A stretch of 64,000 nt of DNA, from NCBI RefSeq assembly GCF_000372885.1, contig NZ_KB889967.1, positions 2,042,655-2,106,654 on the forward strand, in the 5' to 3' direction. Both the position numbers and the translations under genes were made by a program. Source of the stretch: Methyloversatilis thermotolerans. Lineage in GTDB: Bacteria > Pseudomonadota > Gammaproteobacteria > Burkholderiales > Rhodocyclaceae. The notes under the pieces were generated by a model. It saw only the letters and a program-made list of their open reading frames with translations. It ran no database searches and was not told the DNA's origin. Each line of letters begins with the position of its first letter. Positions within the stretch are counted from its first letter, which is position 1. Positions 32,972 to 41,336 of this stretch are shown one piece after another.

Positions 32972-34608
32972 TCAGCGCGGATTGGCATCCGTTTTTCGTG
33001 CGGCAGGCGGCGACCACCATTGATCGCGCGGCACGACCTGGGGTGACGCGGGATCGGCCAGATAGTGCGGCGACATGATCTGCACGCCGTATTCGTTGAA
33101 CACATCCAGGATGTTCCCGTGCAAGCGGTTCAATGCCTCGGCGCGCGGCTCGGGCATGCTCTTGTCCATCCGTGCGCACAAGCGATACTCGACGTAGAAA
33201 TCGGACAGCGCGGTCTGCAGCACATAAGGGGACGGCGCTGCGGCGACGCCGGCTGTGCGCGCCGCCGCCTCGAGCAGCAGCGCATGCACCTGGCGCCACG
33301 GCGTGCCATAGCCGATGGTGACGGTGGCGTGGACCCTGAACTGGCCATCGGTCACCAGACGCGAAAAATTGTGTACGGGCTGGGCGAATACCACACTGTT
33401 GGGAATGCTCACTTCCTCTCCCATGCCGGTGTGGATTCGGGTAGAGAACAGGCCGATCGCGATCACCGTGCCTTCGGTATCGCCGATCTTCACGTACTCC
33501 CCCGGGCGCAGCGCACGCGCGTACATGAGACCGAAGCCCGACAGCGCCTGGCCGACGATGCTGGACGCGCAGAGCGAAAGCATCAGGCCGGCGGGCACCG
33601 TCACACCCTTGAAGGCCTCGCTGTGCGCACCGGGAAGACAGGGATAGGCCATGGCCAGCGCGAACAGCCAGATCGTCATTGCCCAGACGTCGGGTGGCCC
33701 CTGCCGTATCGGTATCGAGCCACGCGAGTCGCAGTCCATCCCGCTCGACACGTTCGAGCAGAACCGACAGAGCTCTCGAGGCGGCACGCGCCAGCACGAA
33801 GATGAGCAGTGCGACGATCAGGCCGGGCACGGCCGAGGCAATCGCCAGCGCGAACTGCTCGATCAGACCGAGAAACCACGCGGGCGCACGCTCCCCCCAG
33901 GGCCGCATATAGGCGAATTGCCGCAGAACGAAGGTCAGCCAGCAGCAGGACGACTCCCCAGCAGATACCCTTGCCGACCAGCGCGACGAGCGCGTGCGCG
34001 GAGTCCGCATAGCCGGCGAACAGATCGCCGCTCGGGCGCGCCGCCCTCCGGCGGTGAAGCGCGCGCGTCAGCGCTGCGCCGGTCCTGCATCGCACCCAGA
34101 AAAGCCGGTTCAGCGCGACGGCGGCCAGCACGCTGGCGGCGGCCGTCCAGGCCAGCCCCGCGCCGACGCGTCCCGCATCGCGCCGCTCGCGCAGTTCGCC
34201 CCCCCCCCGCTGCAATCGCGCCTGCACCTGTCCGGCCAGGTCGACCGGCGTACTGTCCGTCGACGCTGCATCACCGGGCAGCACGTAGAACACCGTGTCC
34301 CCGTCGACCTTCAGCCCGGCATTGTCACCCTGCCCCCATGCCTCGACCCGTCCCGGCCCTTCGCGCAACAGCACGCGCTGCAACGCGCTCGCCGCGCGGC
34401 GAGCGCGTTCGGCATCGAGCAAGGCGACCGAGAATTTCATGACTTCGCGATGGTTCACCCACAGTGCGGCGTCGCGCGCCTCGACGCCATCGACCGCCTG
34501 TCCCGCCACCGCATCGCGCGCATAGAGGATGCCGGCAAGGGCAAACAGCAGCGACCACAACAGAAGGACGCGAACGGGTCCGCCCCTCCTGGCGATGACG
34601 GCGTCCAT
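32972..34608 (-). pseudogene. frameshifted MscS-family mechanosensitive channel gene
   Basis: Three reading frames carry consecutive parts of one MscS-like protein. From 34608 to about 33950, the first frame encodes a signal/anchor, a periplasmic domain and the first membrane helices (ending GKGICWGVVLLL). From about 33950 to 33710, a second frame encodes helices (LTFVLRQF, FALAIASAVPGLIVALLIFVLARAASRAL). From about 33700 to the stop at 32972, a third frame encodes the pore and MscS beta-domain (SSIVGQALSGFGLMYARALRPGEYVKIGDTEGTV, VSIPNSVVF). Two indels are needed. Unless they are sequence errors the gene is inactive. A 10-C run (34199-34208) lies in the first part. Confidence 0.75.
34199..34208. 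repeat. 10-C homopolymer tract inside the MscS-like gene
   Basis: Ten consecutive C residues on the plus strand (G on the coding strand) encode Gly-Gly-Gly in the first frame. Tracts of this length are prone to slippage. Confidence 0.9.
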
Positions 34609-34834
34609 CGTGGGATCAGGTGATGACGATGTCGACAGCATGCGTCATGTGACCCCGCACGTCGAGTGCCCCCGGTCGTCCTGTCAGCGCGTGCGGACAG
34701 CCCCTGGCTGCAATGTCCGACAGCCGGGCGCCGGCAGCGGGCCGATACTTCGCATCCCTGCCATCCGGCTGACCCCATGTCGCTGACGCAGCGTGCACAT
34801 CCCGCTTGCACGGCGCCAGCAAGGAGACCCGCAC

Positions 34835-35491
34835 ATGAAAAGAACACTGACCGTACTGACCGCCGGCCTGCTTGCGCTGACCGGTTGCGCGAACATGTCC
34901 GACACCCAGAAGCGCACGGCCGTCGGCACCGGCGTCGGTGCGGCGGCAGGTGCCGCGCTCGGCAGCGCGGTGGGCAAGAGCGGTGGTGCGACGCGCAGTG
35001 GCGCCCTGCTGGGCGCGGCGGTCGGCGGCATCGGCACCTATATATGGTCGCAGCGCATGGAAGAACAGAAGCGGGCGATGGAACAGGCCAGCGCCGGCAC
35101 CGGGGTCGGCGTCGTCCAGACTGCCGACAATCAGCTCAAGCTGGACATTCCGAGCGACGTGTCCTTCGACGTGGGCCGCGCCGACATCAAGCCCGACATG
35201 CGACCGGTCCTGGACCGGCTGGCCCAGACCTTGAATGCGAATCCGGCAACCGAGGTACGCATCGTCGGTCATACCGACAGCACGGGCAGCGATGCCGTCA
35301 ACGATCCGCTGTCGGTGAATCGGGCATCGAGCACCCGCCAGTATCTGGTGAACAGGGGAGTGGCCGCACAGCGTATCGCCATCGACGGCCGCGGCGCTCA
35401 CGAGCCGGTCGCCAGCAACAGCAGCGAAGCGGGCCGGGCACAGAATCGCCGGGTCGAAATCTTCGTCGCGGAACCCGCGGGCAGGAGCTGA
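34835..35491 (+). CDS. OmpA-family lipoprotein (YiaD/Pal-like)
   Basis: 218-residue envelope lipoprotein. The signal peptide has lipobox LTGC (lipidated Cys near residue 18). A glycine-rich, glycine-zipper-like segment follows (GTGVGAAAGAALGSAVGK, about 33-70), then a C-terminal OmpA domain (about 105-218: IPSDVSFDVGRADIKPDM, RIVGHTDSTGSDAVNDPLSVNRA, GRGAHEPVASN, NRRVEIFV) that binds peptidoglycan. The ATG at 34835 has AAGGAG upstream. It is monocistronic. It likely links the outer membrane to the cell wall. Confidence 0.92.
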   Translation: MKRTLTVLTAGLLALTGCANMSDTQKRTAVGTGVGAAAGAALGSAVGKSGGATRSGALLGAAVGGIGTYIWSQRMEEQKRAMEQASAGTGVGVVQTADNQLKLDIPSDVSFDVGRADIKPDMRPVLDRLAQTLNANPATEVRIVGHTDSTGSDAVNDPLSVNRASSTRQYLVNRGVAAQRIAIDGRGAHEPVASNSSEAGRAQNRRVEIFVAEPAGRS

Positions 35492-35642
35492 GCCGGAGGT
35501 GATCCCGCGGACGGCGTCATCTGGCGGCGCTGCCTGCGGGGCGCGGCCGGTCACCCCGCCCGCCGGGCGCGATGCGCTGCGTCTTCCGGAACGCGGTGGC
35601 CGGCACTTTCCCGCCTGACGGCTCGCCGGCTATTTCCGCCGG

Positions 35643-35927
35643 CTATTTCTTCTGGCCGAGGTAGAAACCGATCACCAGCGTGAGCAGCGGCGGAATGATC
35701 TGCTGGCAGGCCTCGAATACACGGGCCGCGCGCTCGGCGCTGTCCGGGCCTGCCCAGTAGAACATGGCCATGCCCAGCATGAACACCAGAGCGAGACAGA
35801 CCAGAACGACCGAACCGAAGGTGAGATAGCGGGTTTCCGGATCCTTGCTGCCGGACCGCGCGATGAGCGCCGCCATGATGATCACGATGAACAGTTCGCC
35901 TGCCGCAAAAAGCAGCACGTTATCCAT
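35643..35927 (-). CDS. small membrane protein of unknown function
   Basis: 94-residue protein with three hydrophobic segments (about 3-22, 36-58, 76-90) and a short charged C-terminus (GQKK). The ATG at 35927 has a strong GGAGG site. I do not recognise a family. It lies between convergent and divergent neighbours on its own transcript. Two copies of gccggctattt(c) lie around and just beyond its stop. Confidence 0.65.
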   Translation of the reverse strand: MDNVLLFAAGELFIVIIMAALIARSGSKDPETRYLTFGSVVLVCLALVFMLGMAMFYWAGPDSAERAARVFEACQQIIPPLLTLVIGFYLGQKK

Positions 35928-36279
35928 GGAACCTCCGTCCAGAGTGGCCAGATTCTCTGAAATGACCATGTCCACACCCACGTGACTTCACGGCGGGCAT
36001 CATCACAGGCACGCCGCGAAATATCAACTGTCATCATCAAATAAGTGCTTGCACCCGGCACCCCGCGGAGCGAGCATTGACGCTGCGCCTGCGCGGGTGA
36101 CCGCCTCGTGTTGTGCATCGAGGTGTGCTGCCGTGCGCATGCAACGGTGGACGCGCGCGCAAGCGCCTGCCCGCCGGTTCCGGCCAAGAACCCGCCGGCA
36201 GGCTCGATCGACAGCGCACGCGCTGCGGCCCCGCCATCCGGCCCGACGACGACAGACCAGTGAACCTTGCTGCGGCACC
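35928..36279. other. intergenic region before the GGDEF-EAL gene
   Basis: 352 bases between divergent genes. An open frame continues upstream of the chosen start of the GGDEF-EAL gene to 36049, but its translation is Arg/Ala-rich and unlike a domain. Promoters for both neighbours must lie here; no clear motif seen. Confidence 0.4.
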
Positions 36280-38721
36280 ATGGCAGACGCTGACCTGATG
36301 CAAGGGCAAGCCCGCAACCGCACACGAGCGGCCGCGCGCCTGAGGCACGCGCTGAGCAGCGCAAGGCGTTGCTTCCGGCTGTACGACGTCGACGACGCCA
36401 CCGCCGCGCGATTCCGCGCCCGGCAACTGGAGGCCCTGCTGCGCTACACACCGGTCGGCATGAGCATCAATGTCGTGAATGCGCTGGTGGTCGTACTCAC
36501 CGCATGGTTCACCGGCATGCACGGGCCGTTGCTGATCTGGGCGGGCATCGTCTGCACGATGGCAGCCCTCGGTTTTCGCGGCTGGTGGCGGGCGCGCGGA
36601 CACAGCCGTCCCACCGCGTCACGGCGCGCCTTCCGCCGCGTCAACCTGCACGCGGGGCTGCTCGCTTTCGCATGGGCGCTGATGCCCTTGCTTCTGTTTC
36701 CGGTGCCGGATCCGGCGTTGCAGATATTCGTCGGCACCGTCACCACCGGCATGATCTGCGCCGGCGGCTTCGCCCTGTCCACAGTGCCCAGCGCAGCCAC
36801 CCTCTATGTGCTCATCCTGGGCAGCGGCGCCGCCGCCGCGCTGGCTCGGGCGGGCGAGGCGCACTCTTACGGCATCGCGACGCTGCTCGCCATCTATTGT
36901 CTCATCGTGATCTACAGCGCCTGGACGTTCGCGCGCACCTTCGGTGCCCGCATGGTGGCCGAGGCACGCGCGGACGAACAGAGCGCGGTGATTTCGCTGC
37001 TGCTGCGCGATTTCGAGAATCACACCAGCGACATACTGTGGGAGCTCGACCGCGAGGGACGCTTCGTGCACGCCTCGGAACGGCTGGAATCCGCACTGGG
37101 ACTGAAACGGTCGGCGCTGCGCAGCGGCAACGCGCTGCGCCGGCTGCGCCGCTGCATCGGTCACAGCGCCACCGAACGCCGTGCGATATGGCGGCGACTG
37201 CGCGGGGTGTTCAGCCAGACGCAGCCATTCAAGGACGAAGTGCTCGACCTGCGGCACGGTGACCGGCATCAGAGCTGGCTGCTCAGTGCGCGACCGCTGT
37301 TCGATGGTGAGGGCCGTCTGAGCGGATGGCGTGGCGTAGCAGCCGATGTGACCGAAAGACAGCTCGCAGCGCAGCGTCTGGCCTGGCTCGCGCACAACGA
37401 TACCTTGACCGGCCTGGTCAATCGGGCGCGCTTCCGCTCCAGCCTGTCCGCCCTGCTCGACACGGATCCGGCACAACTGCCCGGCTTCGCCATCGTCTGC
37501 TTCGATCTGGATGGTTTCAAGAAGGTGAATGACACGCTGGGGCATGCAGCCGGAGACGGCTATCTGCAGGAGTTCGGCGCGCGACTGCGCGCATGCGCGC
37601 GCCGCACCGACGTGGTCGGGCGACTGGGCGGCGACGAATTCGCCATGCTCATTCCGGGCGCTCGCGGCGAAGAGGAGGTGGCGGCCCAGCTTGACCGGCT
37701 CGTGCGCGTGCTGTCCGCCCCCTTCAACCTGGCGGGCAAGGCGCTGGTCATGCGCACCAGCATGGGGGTGGCGCTGTCGCCGCGCGACGGGCGCGACGTC
37801 GACGGCCTGCTCGGCTGCGCCGACCTCGCACTGTATGCGGCCAAGCACCAGGGCGGCGGTCGCTACTGCTTCTATCGGCCTGAGATGGCGGAGCAGGCGC
37901 GGCGACGCATCCTGCTCGAAGCATCGCTGCGCGATGCACTGGCCGGCCAGCAGTTCAGGCTGGCATTCCAGCCGCAACTGGAACTGCCCTCTCTGCGTAT
38001 CGCCGGGTTCGAAGCGCTGTTGCGCTGGCAGCATCCCGAGCACGGCTATATCCCGCCCGCGGAGTTCATTGCGATCGCCGAGGCGAGCGGCCAGATGGGG
38101 GACATCGGCAACTGGGTACTGCAGCAGGCCTGCCGCATCGCCGCTGGCTGGAGCGGCGTGCAGTCGGTATCGATCAATGTATCGGCGGTGCAACTGGGCA
38201 CCGACAGCTTCATGCAGCAGATCCGGCAATGTGCCCGGATACTCGACCCGCGCCGGGTGGAACTGGAAATCACCGAATCGGTCCTGCTGGAAAGTACCGA
38301 CAGCGCGGTCGATCAACTGCGCGCACTGCGCGACATGGGCTATCGCATTGCGCTCGACGACTTCGGCACGGGCTATTCGGCGCTCACCTATCTGCGCCGC
38401 TTTCCCTTCGACATCCTGAAGATAGACCGCAGCTTCGTCGCGGACATGGCGAGCAATCCGGAGGCGCGCATCATCATCGACACCATACTTGCCATGGCGC
38501 GTTCGCTCGGCATGAGCACCGTGGCGGAAGGGGTGGAAACAGTGGAACAGGCTGGCGCGCTGTTCGCACGCAACTGTTCCATGCTGCAGGGCTATCTGAT
38601 CAGTCCGCCCCTGCCGGCGGACGCCGTGCAGACCTTCATCGACACCTGGCCGCTGTCGGCGCGCTGCGATGATCTGGAGCGCCAGCTTTCACCCGGGATG
38701 CGCATCATGCGCGCACTGTGA
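36280..38721 (+). CDS. membrane GGDEF-EAL protein with PAS domain
   Basis: About 813 residues. The N-terminal membrane region has several hydrophobic helices (about 50-225). A PAS sensor follows (about 240-350; ILWELDREGRFVHASERLESALG), then a GGDEF domain with an intact RLGGDEFAML motif, so diguanylate cyclase activity is possible. An EAL domain follows (FEALLRWQHPEHG, ITESVLLE, DDFGTGYSALTYL, KIDRSFV) with the catalytic residues for c-di-GMP hydrolysis present. It may synthesise or degrade c-di-GMP depending on the signal. The ATG at 36280 is chosen because the preceding in-frame residues from 36049 are low-complexity; a start upstream cannot be excluded. Confidence 0.88.
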   Translation: MADADLMQGQARNRTRAAARLRHALSSARRCFRLYDVDDATAARFRARQLEALLRYTPVGMSINVVNALVVVLTAWFTGMHGPLLIWAGIVCTMAALGFRGWWRARGHSRPTASRRAFRRVNLHAGLLAFAWALMPLLLFPVPDPALQIFVGTVTTGMICAGGFALSTVPSAATLYVLILGSGAAAALARAGEAHSYGIATLLAIYCLIVIYSAWTFARTFGARMVAEARADEQSAVISLLLRDFENHTSDILWELDREGRFVHASERLESALGLKRSALRSGNALRRLRRCIGHSATERRAIWRRLRGVFSQTQPFKDEVLDLRHGDRHQSWLLSARPLFDGEGRLSGWRGVAADVTERQLAAQRLAWLAHNDTLTGLVNRARFRSSLSALLDTDPAQLPGFAIVCFDLDGFKKVNDTLGHAAGDGYLQEFGARLRACARRTDVVGRLGGDEFAMLIPGARGEEEVAAQLDRLVRVLSAPFNLAGKALVMRTSMGVALSPRDGRDVDGLLGCADLALYAAKHQGGGRYCFYRPEMAEQARRRILLEASLRDALAGQQFRLAFQPQLELPSLRIAGFEALLRWQHPEHGYIPPAEFIAIAEASGQMGDIGNWVLQQACRIAAGWSGVQSVSINVSAVQLGTDSFMQQIRQCARILDPRRVELEITESVLLESTDSAVDQLRALRDMGYRIALDDFGTGYSALTYLRRFPFDILKIDRSFVADMASNPEARIIIDTILAMARSLGMSTVAEGVETVEQAGALFARNCSMLQGYLISPPLPADAVQTFIDTWPLSARCDDLERQLSPGMRIMRAL

Positions 38722-38754
38722 GACGGCGCGCGTTCCGAACCCGAGCCGCCCGCG

Positions 38755-40515
38755 TCAACGTTCCAGCACATAGGTACCCGGCGCCGCCGCAAGCGCAGGA
38801 AATTCTTCGCTCGCCGCCGGTCGTGCCGCAACGCGCTTGCCGGCGCGCGGCTTGAGCCAGGCCATCCAGTCCTCCCACCAGCTTCCCGGTCGCGCCGCGC
38901 TGGCGTCCTGCCAGGACTCCGCCCGGTCGCCGGCCTGCACCGCCGCCGCGCGATAGCTGCGCTTGGGCGGATCGACCACCGGGTTGACGATGCCCAGGAT
39001 GTGCCCGGAACTGCTCAGCACGAAGCGCTTCTCGCCGCCGATGTGGCGATGGATGCGGAAGGTTTCCCGCCACGGAGCGATGTGATCGTCCTCGGCCGCG
39101 ACCGCATACAGCGGCTGCCTGATGCGCCGCAGATCCAGCGGCTCGCCGGCCACCGTCAGGGCGTCCGGCTTGATCAGCCGGTTGTGCAGGTAGAGCTCGC
39201 GCAGATACCAGCCGTGCATGGCCTGAGGCATGCGCGTCGTATCCATGTTCCAGTACAGCACGTCGAAGGCGGGCGGCGCCTCGCCATACAACCAGCCGTG
39301 CACGATGTAGTGCCAGATCAGACTGTTGGCGCGCAGCAGCCGGAACGACGCGGCCATCTCCCGCCCGTCCAGGCAGCCCTTCTGCGCCATCGCTTCGCAC
39401 AGCGAACGCACGCTCGATTCGTCGATGAATACCTCGATCTCCCCCGGCGACCGGAAATCGACCAGGGTGGTGAGCAAGGTCCAGTCGGCGACCGGCACCG
39501 CGTCCTCCGGGAAATGGCGGTTCGCCCAGGCCATGTACATGGCGAGCGCGGTGCCGCCGATGCAATAGCCCACCGCGTGCACGCGCGGCGCGCCGGTGAA
39601 GGCCCGTGCCGCTTCGATGGTGCCGTGCAGACCTTCCATCAGGTAGTCGTCGAAGGTCACGTCCGCCATGTCGGGACCCGGGTTCTTCCAGCTCGTGATG
39701 AACACGTCCAGCCCCTGATCGAGCAGGTAGCGCACCATGCTCTTCTTCGGAACCAGATCGAGCACATAGAACTTGTTGATCCACGGCGTGATGATGACCA
39801 CCGGTTCGGCGTGCACCCGCGGGCAGGTCGGCGCGTAGTGGATGACCTCGACCAGCCGATTGCGCATGATGACGGCACCCGGCGTCAGCGCCAGGTTCTC
39901 GCCCACCTTGAAATCATCCGGGTCGGTCATGCGCACGTCGCCAGCGCGCAGGTCGTCGAGGAAATTGCCAAAGCCGCGCACCAGGCTCTCGCCGCCGGTT
40001 TCGAACGCCTTGCGCAAGGCGACCGGGTTGGTGAGCAGGAAATTGGTCGGCGCCACCGCATTCAGCCAGTTGCGCCACCAGAACGCCGCGCGCTCGCGAT
40101 CCTTTTCCGACAGCCCCGGCGTGTCGTACAGCATGTCCTGGGTGTGGCGGGTGAAGGCGAGATACCACTCCTTCAGCAGATCCCAGCTCGGCAGTTCGCT
40201 CCAGGCCGGATCGCTGAAGCGCGTGTCGCCCTCGATCGCCGGCATGGGGTCATCGCTGGGCAGACCCAGCGTGCGTCTGACCGTGTGCTGGTGCAGACGC
40301 CACAGATCGGCAGACAGCCGCGTCAGCCTGTCATGCAGTTCCGCCGGATGCGCCGCCCAGGCAAGCTGGGCATGCAGTATCGGCGCGCTCATGCCGAACG
40401 GATCGACCGATCGGGCAAGGCCATCGACGAAACTGCGCGCAATCTCGTGGACGAATTGCGCCGGCGCCTGCACCTGGGCCGCCGCGCCCGCCTCGTTCAT
40501 GCCAGGAGTGTTCAC
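38755..40515 (-). CDS. phaC: poly(3-hydroxyalkanoate) synthase
   Basis: 586-residue PHA synthase. The lipase-like box GYCIGG carries the catalytic Cys, with the Asp in AAEDDHIAPW and the His in SSGHILGIVNP. Conserved landmarks are PWINKFYVLDL, SWKNPGP and WWEDWMAWL. The length and motifs fit class I synthases that polymerise 3-hydroxyacyl-CoA into storage granules. The GTG at 40515 follows AAGGAG with 7-base spacing; an ATG 15 bases later is also possible. phaA/phaB are not adjacent. It is convergent with the GGDEF-EAL gene. Confidence 0.93.
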   Translation of the reverse strand: MNTPGMNEAGAAAQVQAPAQFVHEIARSFVDGLARSVDPFGMSAPILHAQLAWAAHPAELHDRLTRLSADLWRLHQHTVRRTLGLPSDDPMPAIEGDTRFSDPAWSELPSWDLLKEWYLAFTRHTQDMLYDTPGLSEKDRERAAFWWRNWLNAVAPTNFLLTNPVALRKAFETGGESLVRGFGNFLDDLRAGDVRMTDPDDFKVGENLALTPGAVIMRNRLVEVIHYAPTCPRVHAEPVVIITPWINKFYVLDLVPKKSMVRYLLDQGLDVFITSWKNPGPDMADVTFDDYLMEGLHGTIEAARAFTGAPRVHAVGYCIGGTALAMYMAWANRHFPEDAVPVADWTLLTTLVDFRSPGEIEVFIDESSVRSLCEAMAQKGCLDGREMAASFRLLRANSLIWHYIVHGWLYGEAPPAFDVLYWNMDTTRMPQAMHGWYLRELYLHNRLIKPDALTVAGEPLDLRRIRQPLYAVAAEDDHIAPWRETFRIHRHIGGEKRFVLSSSGHILGIVNPVVDPPKRSYRAAAVQAGDRAESWQDASAARPGSWWEDWMAWLKPRAGKRVAARPAASEEFPALAAAPGTYVLER

Positions 40516-40590
40516 TGTCGTCTCCTTCACCGATGTCCGCCTGCGCGGGTGTGATCGCCCGGGCGCGGACACGTTCCATACCGCATTGTG

Positions 40591-40615
40591 TCAGGCGTGC
40601 ACGCACGATGCCTGA
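40591..40615 (-). terminator. hairpin after kdpE
   Basis: TCAGGC and GCCTGA (40591-40596, 40610-40615) flank an inner GTGC/GCAC repeat, forming a hairpin about 7 bases beyond the kdpE stop on the minus strand and before phaC. No T-run. Confidence 0.4.
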
Positions 40616-40621
40616 CCTGGA

Positions 40622-41335
40622 TCAGTTCAAGGGCTCGGCGACGAAGCGATAACCCACGCCGGTTTCGGTCAGCAGATGGCGCGGCCGGGACGCGTCCTGT
40701 TCGAGCTTGCGCCGCAGGTGCCCCATATATATACGCAGATAATGCGCGTGCTCGACACTGTTCGGGCCCCACACCTGCAACAGCAATTGTCTTTGTGTCA
40801 GCACCTGGCCTTCGTGTGCCGCCAGCAGCGCGAGCAACCGGTATTCAACCGGAGTCAGATGTACCGGCTCGCCGTCGCGCGTGAGCAGGCGTCTGGCACG
40901 GTCGAAACAGCATGCCCCGAAGCGGATGACCGGCGTGCCGTCATGCCCGCCGGTCGCGCGTCTCAGCGCCGCGCGCACGCGCGCCAGCAGTTCGCCGACG
41001 GAAAACGGCTTCGCGAGGTAATCATCGGCGCCGGCATCGAGTGCCGCAATCTTGTCCGCCTCGCCGCTGCGCGCCGACAGCACGATGACCGGCTGGGTGT
41101 TCCAGCCACGCAGCTCGCGTATCAGGTCCAGCCCGTCGCCGTCCGGCAGGCCGAGATCGACGATGAGCAGATCCGGCTTGCGCGTGGCGGCATCGATCAG
41201 CCCGCGCTGCAGGCGGTCGGCATCGCTCACGCTGTGGCCGGCATCCTCCAGCGCCTGACGGACGAAGCGGCGGATGCCCGGATCGTCCTCGACGATCAGG
41301 ATGTGGGCGGAGGCAGCGGATGCACTGTCGTTCAT
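40622..41335 (-). CDS. kdpE: KdpE response regulator
   Basis: 237-residue OmpR-family regulator. The receiver (HILIVEDDPGIRRFV, LLIVDLGLPDGDG, DDYLAKPF) is followed by a winged helix (VHLTPVEYRLLALLAAHEGQVLTQRQLLLQVWG, ETGVGYRFV). KdpE activates kdpFABC under potassium limitation. Its ATG follows the kdpD TGA by one base, giving coupled translation. The order kdpF-A-B-C-x-D-E on one strand leaves little doubt. Confidence 0.95.
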   Translation of the reverse strand: MNDSASAASAHILIVEDDPGIRRFVRQALEDAGHSVSDADRLQRGLIDAATRKPDLLIVDLGLPDGDGLDLIRELRGWNTQPVIVLSARSGEADKIAALDAGADDYLAKPFSVGELLARVRAALRRATGGHDGTPVIRFGACCFDRARRLLTRDGEPVHLTPVEYRLLALLAAHEGQVLTQRQLLLQVWGPNSVEHAHYLRIYMGHLRRKLEQDASRPRHLLTETGVGYRFVAEPLN

Positions 41336-41336
41336 G

